Shown here: positions 13,171 through 26,600 of the stretch, one piece after another | Position numbering within the stretch: the first letter of the stretch is position 1 | Layout of the letters: every line of letters starts with the position of its first letter | Assembly: GCF_051020985.1 (NCBI RefSeq) | Contig: NC_135001.1 | Span: 10,843,896-10,907,895, forward strand | From: Nomia melanderi | Lineage: Eukaryota; Arthropoda; Insecta; Hymenoptera; Halictidae | Direction of reading: 5' to 3' | Length of the DNA: 64,000 nucleotides | Position numbers and translations under genes: made by a program | The notes under the pieces: generated by a model | Seen by the model: the letters and a program-made list of their open reading frames with translations, nothing else | Database searches by the model: none | What the model was told of the DNA's origin: nothing

Positions 13171-14935
13171 GTGGCTCCAGAAAGGTAAGAAATTAGACGA
13201 TAACGACCGGGTCGTTGTATGTCATACGATTATGCGCTTTAGATAGAACGCGAGGAGAGAAACGCAATCGTGTAACTGGTTCGAGATACCGATCGCAGAG
13301 CCAGCGCCAGCCAGCGTTCAAGGAGTGCATAAATCGCGGTTTGTGCCGATTTCCCTAGTCGATTCCACGGTCCTTGAATTTCGCGTTTAGTTATCCGCAG
13401 CCCGATCGATAATTCGCTAATGATTTCCTTATGGTTTCGAATTCTTCGTGTCAAGTTCAAATTTCAGCTTCGCCGCGCAACGCGATTCTCGTGAAATCGT
13501 ATTACTTTGGAAAACACGCCGCCGCTCTGAAGTTTGGAAACAATTGCGTTCTTCATTAATTAGACTGACGAAACATGTCTTTCGCATTGATCAGAAAAAT
13601 CGTTTTCTTTGTTTTCGAGAAACGTCTTTATTTTTTCGTCACTTTTTGTGTGTACACATATAACGTATATAATTTACTTCTTTTCTTCTTTCTTCCCTTT
13701 TTGATTAAAAGAAGAGTTTTCATCAAGCAAAAAGGTAAAATTTATATGAAGAATAATTTAAGAAATTATATAGTAAAATGTTCGCAGTTTATTTTTAAGT
13801 CGTTTCTATGAAACAAAAAAAATCTTGAATAAGTATAAGATTCTTTTGTCATTTTTCAATCGATTAATATATGTAAATATACTTTTAAGGAATAGGAAAC
13901 ATCTATAATTTAATTTCTTTTTTCATTTCCAAGCTTTGAACTTTAATATGTGTGTTCAAGAATTAATTTGATTTGCGACATTTATGTAAATTTAATTACT
14001 TCAGCTAGTTTTACGTCAGATGGTGTGCTAGATTATTACACTTCATCAGCTTATTACAGCGCGGAAGGAAGTGGAAGCAATTTATGGTGTCCCATAAGAA
14101 GACGTAGAGAGAACGTCCTAATTAACCGCGTAATAGGGTTAAATGTGGATAATTGCCAGGGCTGGAACTACAGTATTCCAACAGCCTAACATGCCACCAT
14201 ATTAAACACAGATAATTTATTGGTATTATTGCTTCAGGAAACTTTTCCTCGGTAAAATACGTTATTGAAACATTTTTAACGTGTTCTTCCTGCTTTTTTG
14301 TGATTTTCAATTATACTTACATCTTGTATTCTAATTTCTCCTGCAATTTTTAAAAATACTTTACTGCTTTATAATACTTACATAGACCTCTGTGATGTTT
14401 ATAGTCAAATGAATATTTTATAGTATATTTAAGTGAAGAAGTAAATATGTTAATAATCTCAAATACAATCAGCCCTTTCGTTATATCCTGTTCACGTACA
14501 CTAGCTCCAAAAAGTTTCTGTAAATGCACACAACTCTTCTGTTCTGTGCTGTTTGTTAAATAATGCATAAATAATATTCGTATATATTTAGGCATAATAG
14601 TGGTCTATACAAAAATATATAGTAGTCTCCTCGATAATTATTTTATAATTGAAATCCATATAACGAACACTAAAGAAAAATAATAACTTAAAGACTATTA
14701 ACTAACTCCAATTTTTTGTCATCTTTATTTTTTCTTTGCAATTACGATTTCCACTTGATGAGTAGAAAACAAATATTCCCGACATGCACCTCGGTAGCTA
14801 TGATGCGATAAATCTTGTTTTCAGAATTTTGTTACTCGGTCTAATGGGGAAAACGCAGTACAACCTGATAATCCTGTTTCCCTGTAACCACCCTCCTGGT
14901 CAAGGTGGAGGGTTGTAACATGATACAAAATGTTT

Positions 14936-15012
14936 TTCCTTTGTAAGCTGCCGAACGCTTCATGGTCGATTTAATTTAGTTTAAGGACACTTTTGACTCC
15001 CTTATCCTGCTG
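14936..15012. repeat. Family O repeat fragment (copies at 2868-2930 and 33905-33980)
   Basis: GTAAGCTGCCGAACG...GATTTAATTTAGTT recurs as GATAAGCTACCAAACG (2875) and GATAAGCTATCGAACG (33918). The third copy ends with AAGGTCATCGTTGACCCC, again a palindrome-like GGTCA..TGACC. Confidence 0.5.
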
Positions 15013-15024
15013 TACCCTTTAATG

Positions 15025-15125
15025 CAGTGATTCTCAACGTGGGCGGCACCACCCCATGAGGGCGTTCCGAGGGGCGTTAAATGTCAAGGAAGCGTCACAA
15101 AGCATTAAAGATCGAAGTGACGCTA
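15025..15125. mobile_element. hAT-type terminus
   Basis: CAGTGATTCTCAACGTGGG followed by a GC-rich stretch (GGGCGTTAAATGTCAAGGA) typical of hAT element ends. A second similar end, CAGTGGTTCTCAACTTG, lies at 12462-12478 in the same orientation. No matching opposite end was found. Confidence 0.45.
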
Positions 15126-17514
15126 CATAAACAGTATATAATATTTATAATATTATATGTAACAATACAATCCTCTAATCTTTTTTTTTTTATTTCACTT
15201 TCATTCATTTCTACCTTTCCATTTTTCGATATATAATTTCATATCATGAAACCTGCAAACTCATTTCTTTTTCTTATATCAAATAATTATTTATTAACCT
15301 TATAAAATTATGATAATGTTAAAGTATCATTCCTTTAATGTTTATAGGTCAGGCAACGTAGTAAACATATGCAAATACAAAATGCGTTTAAGATGAAAGA
15401 CGATGACAATGAGAATTTGTTTTTATTGGTAGATGAAAGTCTTCATTTGAATATTTTGGAAAATAATATATACGGTAATATTGAAGAGTTTATTTTGAGA
15501 CTTTACGCGGTGCGCTTTGGAAATATAGTATTCGCAACGGTACGTTTTACCTTTAACGCATTTGTAATTTTTGCAATAATTACACCGATTTGTTTACATT
15601 TATTTGTCAGGGATAGTATGCTTCCGATATCTGCTGAACTAGGAAACATTAGTCAAAGAAAATTGCGCGAACGTTACGGTTGTGCAACTGTACTCCTCCT
15701 TCGGTGTCATTAACCCTGAAGCAGCTTATGTTTCGTCTCTCCAGACGACTACGCGATAATGATCTCCGGTCAAGTGTACGAGATCACATTAAAATTTCAG
15801 TATGTCTTCATTGTTATTTTTCTACCCCTTTCTCTGCGTTTCTTTTCAACGTTACGCAGATGTAACGTGCTTTTCTTTAATTTTGAATTGTCAACATGTT
15901 GACCGTAATGGTGATCACTGATGATCGTTACCGAATTTGTGCAACATGATTGAAGCTGGGTCATCAAATGATTGTTTAATAAGGAAAACGTATATAATAT
16001 TCCAAAGCATAAAATATACATATTTGCTATTTAATGATCACTGAGAGATATGAATAATGTTTTAATTATGATTAAAATATAGTTCTTTTGTATCATCTGT
16101 CACTTATTGTTATTGTAGTCATCCTCTTTCTAAATATCGTTGTCAGTAGAAACCTATTTCAAGCCTTTTTCCTTTCAACTTTCACATTTTGTTTTATTAC
16201 AATTTTGTTGTCTTTAAGCCTCTTATTAATTTAGGAATGAGAGTATAACATGCAAATAATGAAAAAGTGTCAACTATTTTAAAACGATTAATTGGTATTT
16301 AAATGTTAATTATAGACATAGTATGACGATTTTCCTGAATTTGTACATTCACGAAAACGGTTGAAATAATTTATCGTAAAGAAATCGGAGAAGCGGAATG
16401 CGTGTATTGACCAAGAATTGTGATTCACACATTGGAATGGCACAGTCAGTGCAATGTCGAAACTAGTGAAGGTGATTAAAAAGTTATCTACAGAAAGTAC
16501 AATATTTACAAGGGCTGGTACATACTGAATTTCTAAGTGAATGTGCCAAATATTTCTTAACCATTCTAGAGAAGATCTAAATGTAGTGACAAATTTTGTT
16601 TTACATATGTTCTTCATTTAGAAACAAATTATTTTAAGGGTGCTCATTGTTTTTACATATATTCATAATATTTATACATAAACTATATAAAGTTGCATAA
16701 AACTGTATCAATTTGAAAATGGCGATACAGATGTCATAAAATCATGAAATTGAAATATTTTAAGAATTCATTTTTTCTATTTCACAGTATTAATATATTT
16801 CGTCATTTATTTTATTTTGTTTGATTTGATCTGGTTGTTAAGGACAAAATAAAATAAATGACAAATGATTCTGTCAGTGACTCGATAAAGAAGATTTCTT
16901 CATCTCCTCTACCTTTATGGTTCAGCGTAAAGTACGATGTACTGTTTCTATTTTGATCGAAGAGCTTTTTCTGTAAGCCTTTTTGTCCAGTCTGGAAAAT
17001 TGCCTTTTTCACGAGGAAGTGACAAGCAGAATGTTAATCTTTTAATTTTAAGACACCTCTAGACAATAGTCTTTAAAGTTTAAGAAAATACACTTTTTTG
17101 CGAGGAACGAAATGAGATCTTACTCAATTTGCATTATTATTTAAGATCTTACGTTATTTTCATTCAATTATATACAGAAATCTAAAACATAAAATGTACG
17201 TTCTAGAGAACATGTTTTAAGAATGTTAAAAATTACTGTTTTTAAGCAATCATTGTCACGTCTCCGTTTATATAAACCATTATAACTTTCCTATTGAATT
17301 TGAAGTAGTTTTTCATGTTGTTTGTCTCATTTGTGTAATAAATGTTCAAAAGTATTTGTAAATTTGGGATGTAAAAAAATGATTTAATTTCTCAAATTTC
17401 CAAAAAACTTACTTATTACATTTTATGGTGATTTCAAGGATTTTCACTGAATTATATCAATTGTTTTCTATAAGGATGTTGTTTCTAACAGAGATTTCTA
17501 TGTTCTGATTTTAG

Positions 17515-17693
17515 GCAGTGAAACTCGAATCAGTGCATCAAGGAAGGACGAGGTATCTGGTCGTTGTGTCATGCACAGGAAGACAGAATGCCGAAGAGAG
17601 TTGCCTGCTCGGTATCGACTGTCACGACAGGGCGACCGTAGGTCTCGTGCTTCGAGTCCTAGCCGACACTGCCATTACTCTCGACGGCGACGG
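17515..17693 (+). CDS. ssh: ssh exon: start of the in-window SSH-N region
   Basis: Acceptor TTTTAG precedes 17515 and donor GTACGT follows 17693. It encodes AVKLESVHQGRTRYLVVVS and continues to ITLDGDG, a close match to the SSH-N domain of animal slingshots. It ends with two bases of a Gly codon that the exon at 22567 completes. GC content is higher than in the flanking intron. Confidence 0.92.
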
Positions 17694-20600
17694 GTACGTT
17701 GGTGTTTCTCGAATTTCAGTTGTATATTTATGTAATGTTTTAATTTTCATGAATTTTTCATGAAATTAAAAGACCAGTGAACGATAATGAAACACAATGA
17801 AATAAAATTACACGATTAAAAGAAAGAAAAATGATATTTACATAATATAATGAAATACTTTGCATTTTCAAAAGCCATCATTTTCACAATGCCAACGATC
17901 GAATCGAATTCTATTGGATCCATCAAACGCAAGAATCCAATAATCTGAAATCTCCAACTACACTTTCGTCAAAGAAATTGCTTCAACTTCTTCAATCATT
18001 TACCCATTCCCCAATCAACTCATCAACATATTAACACTTTTAGCACCTCACAATTTTTTCTAGTTATATTTATAAACACCTCGAAAAATAATCATCCGAG
18101 CTAACATCGAAATCCAAACGTTCCCACTAAAAACAAACTTACCTCAGTAAAGTATACATACGCCACTCTTCATTTCAAAAGAGCCGAAACGTGGGCTGCG
18201 CGTTTCTTCGCCGCAGACTAGCTAACGTTTCGGTTGTTACGCGACGAGATCGTTAACGCAGCGTTCCGCTAATAATCGTCGCCGCATTCCCGCGAGTCTT
18301 ATTCAAAGAGCAGAGAAAGCGATCAGAATTTTACAGGTTATCAGATATTTGCCGGCGCAGGAATAGTTCCGGACTTTCTCCTCGGTTCATTGCTACCCCG
18401 TTCCGCGTCTAGTAAAAACGCCGGGGAACAAATCGCTCCGGACCCGGTCCGAATCGCTGGGATCTAGAGCCTCTCTCCCTGCTCTAGCGAACTTTTTGAT
18501 CCTGCTTGCCGAGAAAAACTGGCTCGGTTATCGGGGAGAGCGTAGCTTTCAGCTGCGGGTGAGTCATTAACGAGGCACGCGATCGAGCCCGAAGTCGATC
18601 AATTAGGCAAGCAGAGCGCGGTTTGGGACCGGTGGTGCATCGAGAGAGGTCCGGCTGGTGTATCGAGAAACGTGTAAGTTAAGCATCTTAGGCTACGTTC
18701 CACGCGGCGCGCCACCGGCTACCGCGGAAAGGTGAACGCGAAGGTCAGCGCCACTCTCTTTTGCTCGAACATACGGCCGTAGGGAAATGGAGCGCGTTAC
18801 CGTAAGCTGTGTTCGAGCAAGGTACTTGACAGGTGAACACCAAGGTCACGGCGGAAGGTCGTGTCAGCGATTCCGAAGCTGTCGGGGTTGGGTCGTGTGT
18901 TCGGGTCGTGTGTCGTTCGTGCAGAGATAGAATAACGACGAAATGGGCGGGGTGGGTCGAGAAAGTATTTACAGTAATGCTCGCTTAAATGCTACAACGT
19001 CAAGTCTCAGCAGTGGAATTTAACCGAGCAGAAAAAACAGGAGGAAACTGTTTGCTTCTAGGAACTAACTCGAGTACAGCCTGACATAGCCTGAAAAATG
19101 CGGGACTTCTGGATGTCGCACGCGTCAAATGTAAACATGCAATGAAGAAAATTTCAATTGCAGTCATTTTAACCTTACCTTCTCAAATGAAGCACCAGTG
19201 AATTTCTGAGATTGTTGTGGTTAAAATGGGTCCAAACACGATGGGGATCGGACTAGTTTTACCGATTTAATGTAATTAACGAAATTAAAAGTTCGTGAAG
19301 AGAGTAAGATTTACGTCATGTTTGGACTCATTTTAATGAGAAGAATCTCGATATTCCATTGGCGCTACGATTGGGAGGGTACGGTTAAAATGTTTGCAAT
19401 TGAAATTTTCTTGATTTCGTGTTTATACTTTAACGAAACTATTTTGTTTGAATATTCCATCCGTATTCCATTCCGTATAATTTTGAAGGGACGAATCATG
19501 CATTAATCCTTTGACAGTGTTGCCTGGTACCCAAAAATTTCAGTAGCAGGATTGAGTGTAATATAATCAATATATAAAATTCTTGTTCTTATAATCACCG
19601 AATCATCTTCCTTTATGTTTCGAAGAAGCTTGTACACGCTTACACATTCTTATATTACATCATGTATTGTTTTCGGACATCATACAACATTTTGAAAAGG
19701 AAAAAAGAACGATTGTCTGTATAATTGTAGGGAACGCAATTGTCGACAGTGTTGCGTTGTCGTAACGTCAGTGAAAAATAGGTTAATGTACTAATTCCGA
19801 CCGTCGTTGTTCTTGTCCCGTTCCTGACGCTAAGACATGCCATGCTAACAACCGAGTAGAGCCGTTCTGTTACTTCTGAAAGGTACCAATAAAATTGTTG
19901 TCCGTTCCAGCAAGTCCTCCGCTTACTGCACGAGAGGTTCAGGTTATGTTTGGCAATGCAAAATACGGGACATTTTTCCCACTGGACATTTACCCTGAAC
20001 ATGCGTGACTTGTAATGACACAGAAGTACCGTTTCGTCCTGGGGAAAGCTGGATCGTGGAATTCTAAGTTTACCGGAAACGGCCAGCAAACTTATAGTAC
20101 TTCGAAGCAGAACTGGCTGTTATTGGGACGAAGTTTATTTCAATATATTTCATTATATCTTTTCTTTTCTTTACTACTTATTTTTGTTTGAGTGTATTTT
20201 ATTATATACCGAGGAACACCGTTATTCATTACTTTATGTTAGCTGGATATGTTGAAACTTGAACACTCTAATTAAGGTATTTAAACAAAACGGAATTCGG
20301 ATAAATTGTTTAACCATTTACTTTGATATTGTAGAAAATATTTCTCAATTGTAAACATAGGAAACAAAAGGTGTAAGATTAGAAAAAGGGAATGTAGGAA
20401 ATTAGTTAAGGGAACTACAGGAAATGTAGTTAAACAGTTTCATGAAAGAGGAAAAAAGTAATGTGATGATTTTGAATAATACAGCTCACTTACGAGATAC
20501 TTAATCTCTGCATTATAATATTGAGTTATACACGCAAGAAAGATTTTAAAGTAATTTTAATCCCTTGTCTTATTCTTTATTTTCCAATTATGCTCGGCTA

Positions 20601-23600
20601 TCTACTTTATCATTAATGATTTAATAGAAAAGGACAAAAACTTAATTTTCATTCTTTGTCTAAGTTTACTTCAAAGATTAAAGATTGATAACAGCCAAGT
20701 AATATTTCGTTTGTATGAAAAACAATGAAGTAACATTCAGATTTGTCGAATTCCGTTGAAAATTTGTTTGTGTTGAAAACATCAACATTATTTTTTCCTC
20801 GGTTACTCAAATTAAAATATTATTTTTCCAGAAGCAATATAAAAGCTTTAAGGTAAATATTTACCCAGGATGAACATTAAGGAATCGTTTTCTTCTCTAA
20901 TGAATAATCGTGGATAAGGGATTCCAACATCTGTGGTTGCAAAAGGAATTGTACCGCTTATCCTTTATCCGTTAATCCGATCTTTGCTACAGAGTAATTG
21001 ATGGTACGCGACGTTCGCGTGGCTGTCGGTTTTGCACCGGTTGGCCCTTTACATAATGCGTAATTAACGGTTATGCTGGATGTGCGGCGCGTGTTGTAAT
21101 GCGTTGCGAGCGAGTGTAGTTGCGTTACTGTTGTAATTTCAAGCCGACAGTTTGCTCGGCCGCGTGACGCCGATTGCCGCTTCGAAACAGCGAAATCAGG
21201 ACTTTGAATAATTGCCGGTTGGCAAAAAAAAAGAAAGAAACAGAAGTAGTAAACCAACAACAGTGCCCTGACGAAGGGGAGACAGGGGGACTGTTGCGTT
21301 CGTTCTGGTGCTTGCACAATTTCAATTATCTTCACCGAGATTGTGGGTCTCGTGTCTTTACAATCAGAAGTCACGAGCGGATCTTTATGCATCTTTATGC
21401 ATCTTTATGCATCTTTAGGTAGCACATATGTTCAAGAAGCAATCGTGTATACGCGTTCTAAAGTATGTTGATAGAAATTTTTATTAGTTTTGATTTGAGG
21501 GATTAATAGATTTTATTAACACTAGAACTACCGAGCATTTAATACGATTAATATGTAATCCCTATAAAAATTGCAACAATAAATTGTTTTCAGTTTCTTC
21601 AGGTATTCATTATAGTATTCAAATGAAACTATTTAATTCCAAGATCATTTCAAATATCCAATGCTTTTAAGATATAAATAATTGCGAAACAGAACAATCG
21701 AAATCAGTCATTTTGACTGGTATAGTGGTCCTAGTGTTAATATTGATTTTGTTAGGGGAGTACGAATGTTTAAGCAGCTATACTCCTCAAAGAATATTAA
21801 ATGATTTCTATTTATTTTTTAAATAATGTACTGAAATTAGAATGAATGTTTTCTCATCTTCTTTTGCGGTAATAAATTATAGCTTCATTGTTATATATTA
21901 TATTAACAATAGAGCTTCAGTTTTCTTGTTTCGCAATTATTCATACCTTAAAAGTATTGACTGTTCGAAACGATTTGAAAAATAAATAGTTTCACTTGAA
22001 TTCTGTAGCGAATACCTGAAGAAACTGAGAAAAATCTATTGTTACAATTTTTATACAGATTATATATCAACCGCATTAAATACGTAGTAGTTCTAACGTT
22101 AAATATGCACAATAACCATATTCATTATAAGAAAGTTCATTCACTCGATAATTAACCACAAAAATAATTTTATTACTTCAGTAGTTACGCTTCGCTAGAA
22201 ATAATGAACGTATTATATCCAACGATTTGACAATTCTCCCAGAAAAATAGGTTTACGCCGCGTTCACGATAAATTTCATTGTGAAACGGTCCATTTATCT
22301 CCGTGAACTATTTCGTACCTGAAGGATTCGAAGGTACAACATTGCTTGCACCGCGGGCCGAGTGAGAAATTGTAACAAGCTAGGCGCGATCGAAAATAGC
22401 ATCGAGCTACTTGTAAGTACCTACAACGGGGAAGTTGGGTCGTTTCGGCCGGCAATAAAATAGCTCGTCGATACGATCGGTTGGCCACCCTATATAAGGT
22501 GAACCGCGTGACCCTCGCAAGAGACCCGACTTTTCATTGTTTTCCCCCTTTTCTTCTCTGTTACAGAGGCTTCAGCGTCAGCGTTTGCAGTCGACAGCAC
22601 ATTTTCAAGCCAGTGTCCGTGCAGGCTATGTGGTAAGTCGAATTTTTGAACGAACGTGAATGACATAAGTCAATAAGCTACGTTTCGGAAGAGAACGAAA
22701 TGATATTATATGAACCGAAACAGGCGTCCGACGCGGTGTCAAATTTTATCACTCACTTTTCGAAATGTTTCGGAGCTTTGAAAAGGTATTTGGGAGAATA
22801 TGGCCATATCTCTTTTGAAACGCATTCAAGTGAGAACTAAAAGAATTGGAACAGCAGATCTGATTACTAAATTGAGCTTTAATTATTTTCTTACAAAATA
22901 ATTGATAATCAATTATAATTGTAGTGTCAGTTGCTTATGCAAGGTAATTGAAGTGGTTATACTATATATTCGTTGTTTACAGACGCTCGTTGAAAGGAAG
23001 GAAACGTACATGCTACTAAAAATTTCATATTAATTATTTATATCATGTTTATTATTTTCATATTTTTATATTTACAATAAGAATATTAGAATAAACTTCA
23101 TTGAAGTTATGCTTCTAATGGTTGAAGACAGATGGTTCAAAAGACAAACGTGAAGTTACATGTTTTAGATAAGCAAACGTAAATGTGATTAAACGCATTT
23201 TTGTTATCACATTTTTCATATGTTTATATACCTAATATCTTCTTAATATCAATATTTTTCAAAAATATTGTATGTATTGTTTGTTCAAAATAACGTATTT
23301 GCAACTTCGTCAGCGAAGTTTCTTTATTTTCAAAACTTACAAAATATTTCTCCTATCGAGAAGTCAACCTCTAAATCGTATGAATACCAATTTCATCAAG
23401 ATTTCTCATTTTAATTGTTAAAAATATCCGAAACATTAGAAAGTACTAGCGGCAGTAGCATTACGCAACGCACTCTAGTTAGGTTCAATTTTGCCGGGGA
23501 AATTCCTGTATACACGTATCATTCTTAAAGTAATCGAATCAATTGAGTAGAAACGATCGTTGCCGTATGCCTAATAACCGTGACTAATAAATAATGTCGT

Positions 23601-26600
23601 GTAATTGCGACGGATGGTCCGAGACGACACCCACGATATACGTATGCATATACGGCCGTCGACGAAACACGCGTAAAAGAGTTCATCCCACATGCACACT
23701 GCTTACGTTGTCCATAAATATCAGGACAATCGTCAAAGATATAGTAATCGTGGAAAATTGCGTGGAAATGACTGAAATCTGAAGACATATTTAACTAAAA
23801 CCAAATCATCGGGCTACGTGGAACTTAAGCATTCGATATTATGGTAGAAATCTTAGCAATTACGTGAAAGAAAATGTAATCATCTTTTTCTTCGGGGAAA
23901 GTGTATCCTGATACCGCCCATCAACCTTCAGGTCTGCCTTAATTAAAAGATAATTACCATTTTCGTAATCGATCAATGTGAAATCAAAGAGAAATTAGTT
24001 TGGTTTCCTGTAGGATATTGCTAATTAGCAGTAGTGACTGCATCCCTTCTTTTGTAATTAGATCTGGTGATAGATAGGTCTAGACTTATTGAATATTTTT
24101 TTTAACACTTTTATTTTCTTTTTAATTAAAAAATCTCTAAAGATGATAATTTCATTCGTATTGTTATCTCATTGTTGTTTGACATTTCTTAGAACTGACT
24201 AATAATGGAATACGCGTGTGATTAATTATCATTTACGACAAAGTATTAATAACTCTAACAGAAATCTCATTTTTTTTTTTATTTATACCAGCCAAAGATT
24301 CGATTACTTAATACCGTGCCCATACAAATTTCAAAACATACAACGGAAAAGATATTCAATTTTCAAAACCTGTAGATCAGAATCCGTATGTAGCCAGAAA
24401 CTCTATAACATGTACAAAAAAAACATTTATTAAGATTTCTGTTTGCTTATAGTCTAGTTTGGATTCGTCTGAATCGACTTATTGAATAATTTTTCAGAAA
24501 ATCATCTGCGCCATTCTGCGTCATTCTGTGTCATTCTGTGACTAAAAAAAGAAAGAACAAATTAACCAATGCACCAAAAAACCAAGGGATCATCCGCGTC
24601 ATTTCAATAACTATGAAAGAAGAGACTCGACATATGTTGTTCTGGCAGTTCCAGCGTCAAAAAGTCAATTGTCGCATAGGATGTAGCGTTGAAAAGCAGA
24701 AAAAGAGCAAAGAAATAATTGTCGAAGCGGCGTCGTGATGCTATCGATGCGGAAGAGGTCGAGCCGAATGAAAGGAAAAATGAAGCGTGGGCCGTGGCTT
24801 AATTGGTCGGCATCGCAATTGTCTCATGCGCGGTCGGTCGGTGAGGAACTTTCTTGCCAGCCCAACCTCTTCCGCTCGCGGATTTTTCAGCGCGGGTGAA
24901 AACACGTCCTGATCTTCCCACACGGATCGCCCGCTAAGTAATTACGTTCGATGATCTCTTTTGTTCTTGCTTGATACGCTGCTACATGAATTTACCTTTC
25001 GGAACTCGTCTTCGCTGCGAATCCTTACGTAACCTGTAGACACGCAGAAGGAGACTGCAATCGGAGCGTATTCGAATACGCGGCGAACAATGGACGAATT
25101 ATCTCAAGAAAGTTTATTCTTTGCCGGCTGTCGGTGGTGTGGTTGAAACCAACGAACTTACGACCAACGTTACAATGTTGCTTTTTGTATAAAAAATGTA
25201 AAGTTGTGTGTTTGATATTCAATCGTAAGATGATCGGCATTCAACGACTCTAATGTTATATATTCGAAAATATCGTTTATATATTAGCTGTTATAATTGA
25301 CTAACTCTATTGAAATCAATCATTTAAAAATTATTACTTAAATGTAGTAAAAAATAGTAATCGTACCAGTTTTATTAGCTTGAAATGCTTAGTGATAGTG
25401 CAATTAAATTTGATGCGTTAAGTCTCGTCGTTAAAATTTCTTAAAAAGATTGTGAATTTCCATAAAAAAATCTTCTCAGTTCTGGTAGTTACAGTCTCTG
25501 TTTATTGTTTTATTTATGACATCTTGACATTCGCTTGGCAATTTAAATAGTAGTCAGTATAAATCTTGAATCACTTACTGCTTCATTATTATCATAAAGA
25601 ATTCTTGATGCGTTCTGATTTACGTTTATGACAGAATTAATTAGAAGTTAAGTATGATATTATTCTGGTCATTTCGTGCATTAAACCAAGCTGTATCACT
25701 CGAACGCGAGAACAATTATAAAAATTGGTATCCTTGAACTTTCGTGGGAAACATTTCCACACATTTCTCATGTTCTTCGAGATATTTGATTGGTATGATT
25801 CATATACCACACCCTATATGTATATATTTGCTGTGCTAGAAGTATAATCACGTAAAACTGTTTACATTGGTACAAATTAGGGTAATATCTATCCGAGGAT
25901 ATTATATGTATAATATAATAAATTCAGCAATAAGAATATTATTGTCTTGAAGATTAAATGAAATTTTGTCTTTGTAATGTTGATGTGCAAACTTTAACGT
26001 AAAATTGATTGCATTGGTAACATATGTTATCGAGATATATAATTGTTCGCACAAATATGAATTACAATTACTTAATTTAATTACATCAAAACCATCACAA
26101 TTGTATTTGATATTATACATTTATTACTACCAATGCAATCAATTTTACATCAAAGCTAGCACACCGACATCACAAAAACAGAGTTTCACTTGATCTTCAA
26201 GAGATCAAATAATATTCTTATTAGTAAATCAGCCAAACAGATCGTATCCCTTTCTTTTAGCGTACAATTTATATCACGACATGCGAGCAAAAATATTGCA
26301 AATAAATACCCAGACGCAGGATAGAAAGTTGTCGAACAAGCTACACGACGTTTGATTGACTAAAAACCTAAATTCAACGAAAAGAAATTTATCTTCGGAC
26401 TTTCAGAATTATCTTTAAACTTTTAGAAATTTATCTTCAGACTTGCTGAAAAAAGAAAAACGTAACGAGATTTCCTGGTGAACTTGATACGAAGGTGAGA
26501 GGATTGAACTTAACCCTTGTCGGGGTGGTTCAATTGTAATACATGGAGCGAGGGTTGATCGATTCACGCCACGCGTTCGCTGAGGTCCCATTGTCGAGCG

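Larger units (their letters stand above)
1..17514 (+). other. Upstream intron or 5' flank of ssh (no coding exon found)
   Basis: I found no supported protein-coding exon here. The stretch holds AT-rich DNA, several TTAA-type miniature elements, a LINE fragment, hAT-like ends, microsatellites and GC-rich islands (for example 1000-1370, 3180-3440, 5340-5660, 5940-6430, 11080-11420, 13200-13520). Because the exon at 17515 starts behind an acceptor in phase 0, this is most simply an ssh intron; the preceding exon was not found and is probably beyond position 1. Confidence 0.55.
17694..22566 (+). other. ssh intron (4.9 kb) with a GC-rich conserved-looking block
   Basis: The intron lies between the 17515 and 22567 exons. 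It holds a GC-rich block at about 18180-18960, an N-family element (20557-20806), two A-family elements (21516-21740 and 21903-22102), and a 10-bp tandem repeat. No nested gene was recognised; open frames on the minus strand at 19655-20089 and 20958-21392 look random. Confidence 0.8.

Noticed and set aside
20958..21392. 144-codon minus-strand frame in an ssh intron (also 19655-20089)
   Set aside because: No recognisable domain, no splice partners, and composition like the surrounding intron.
24785..24860. tRNA-like A-box (GGCTTAATTGGTCGG)
   Set aside because: No B-box (GGTTCGANNCC) or cloverleaf at the right distance.
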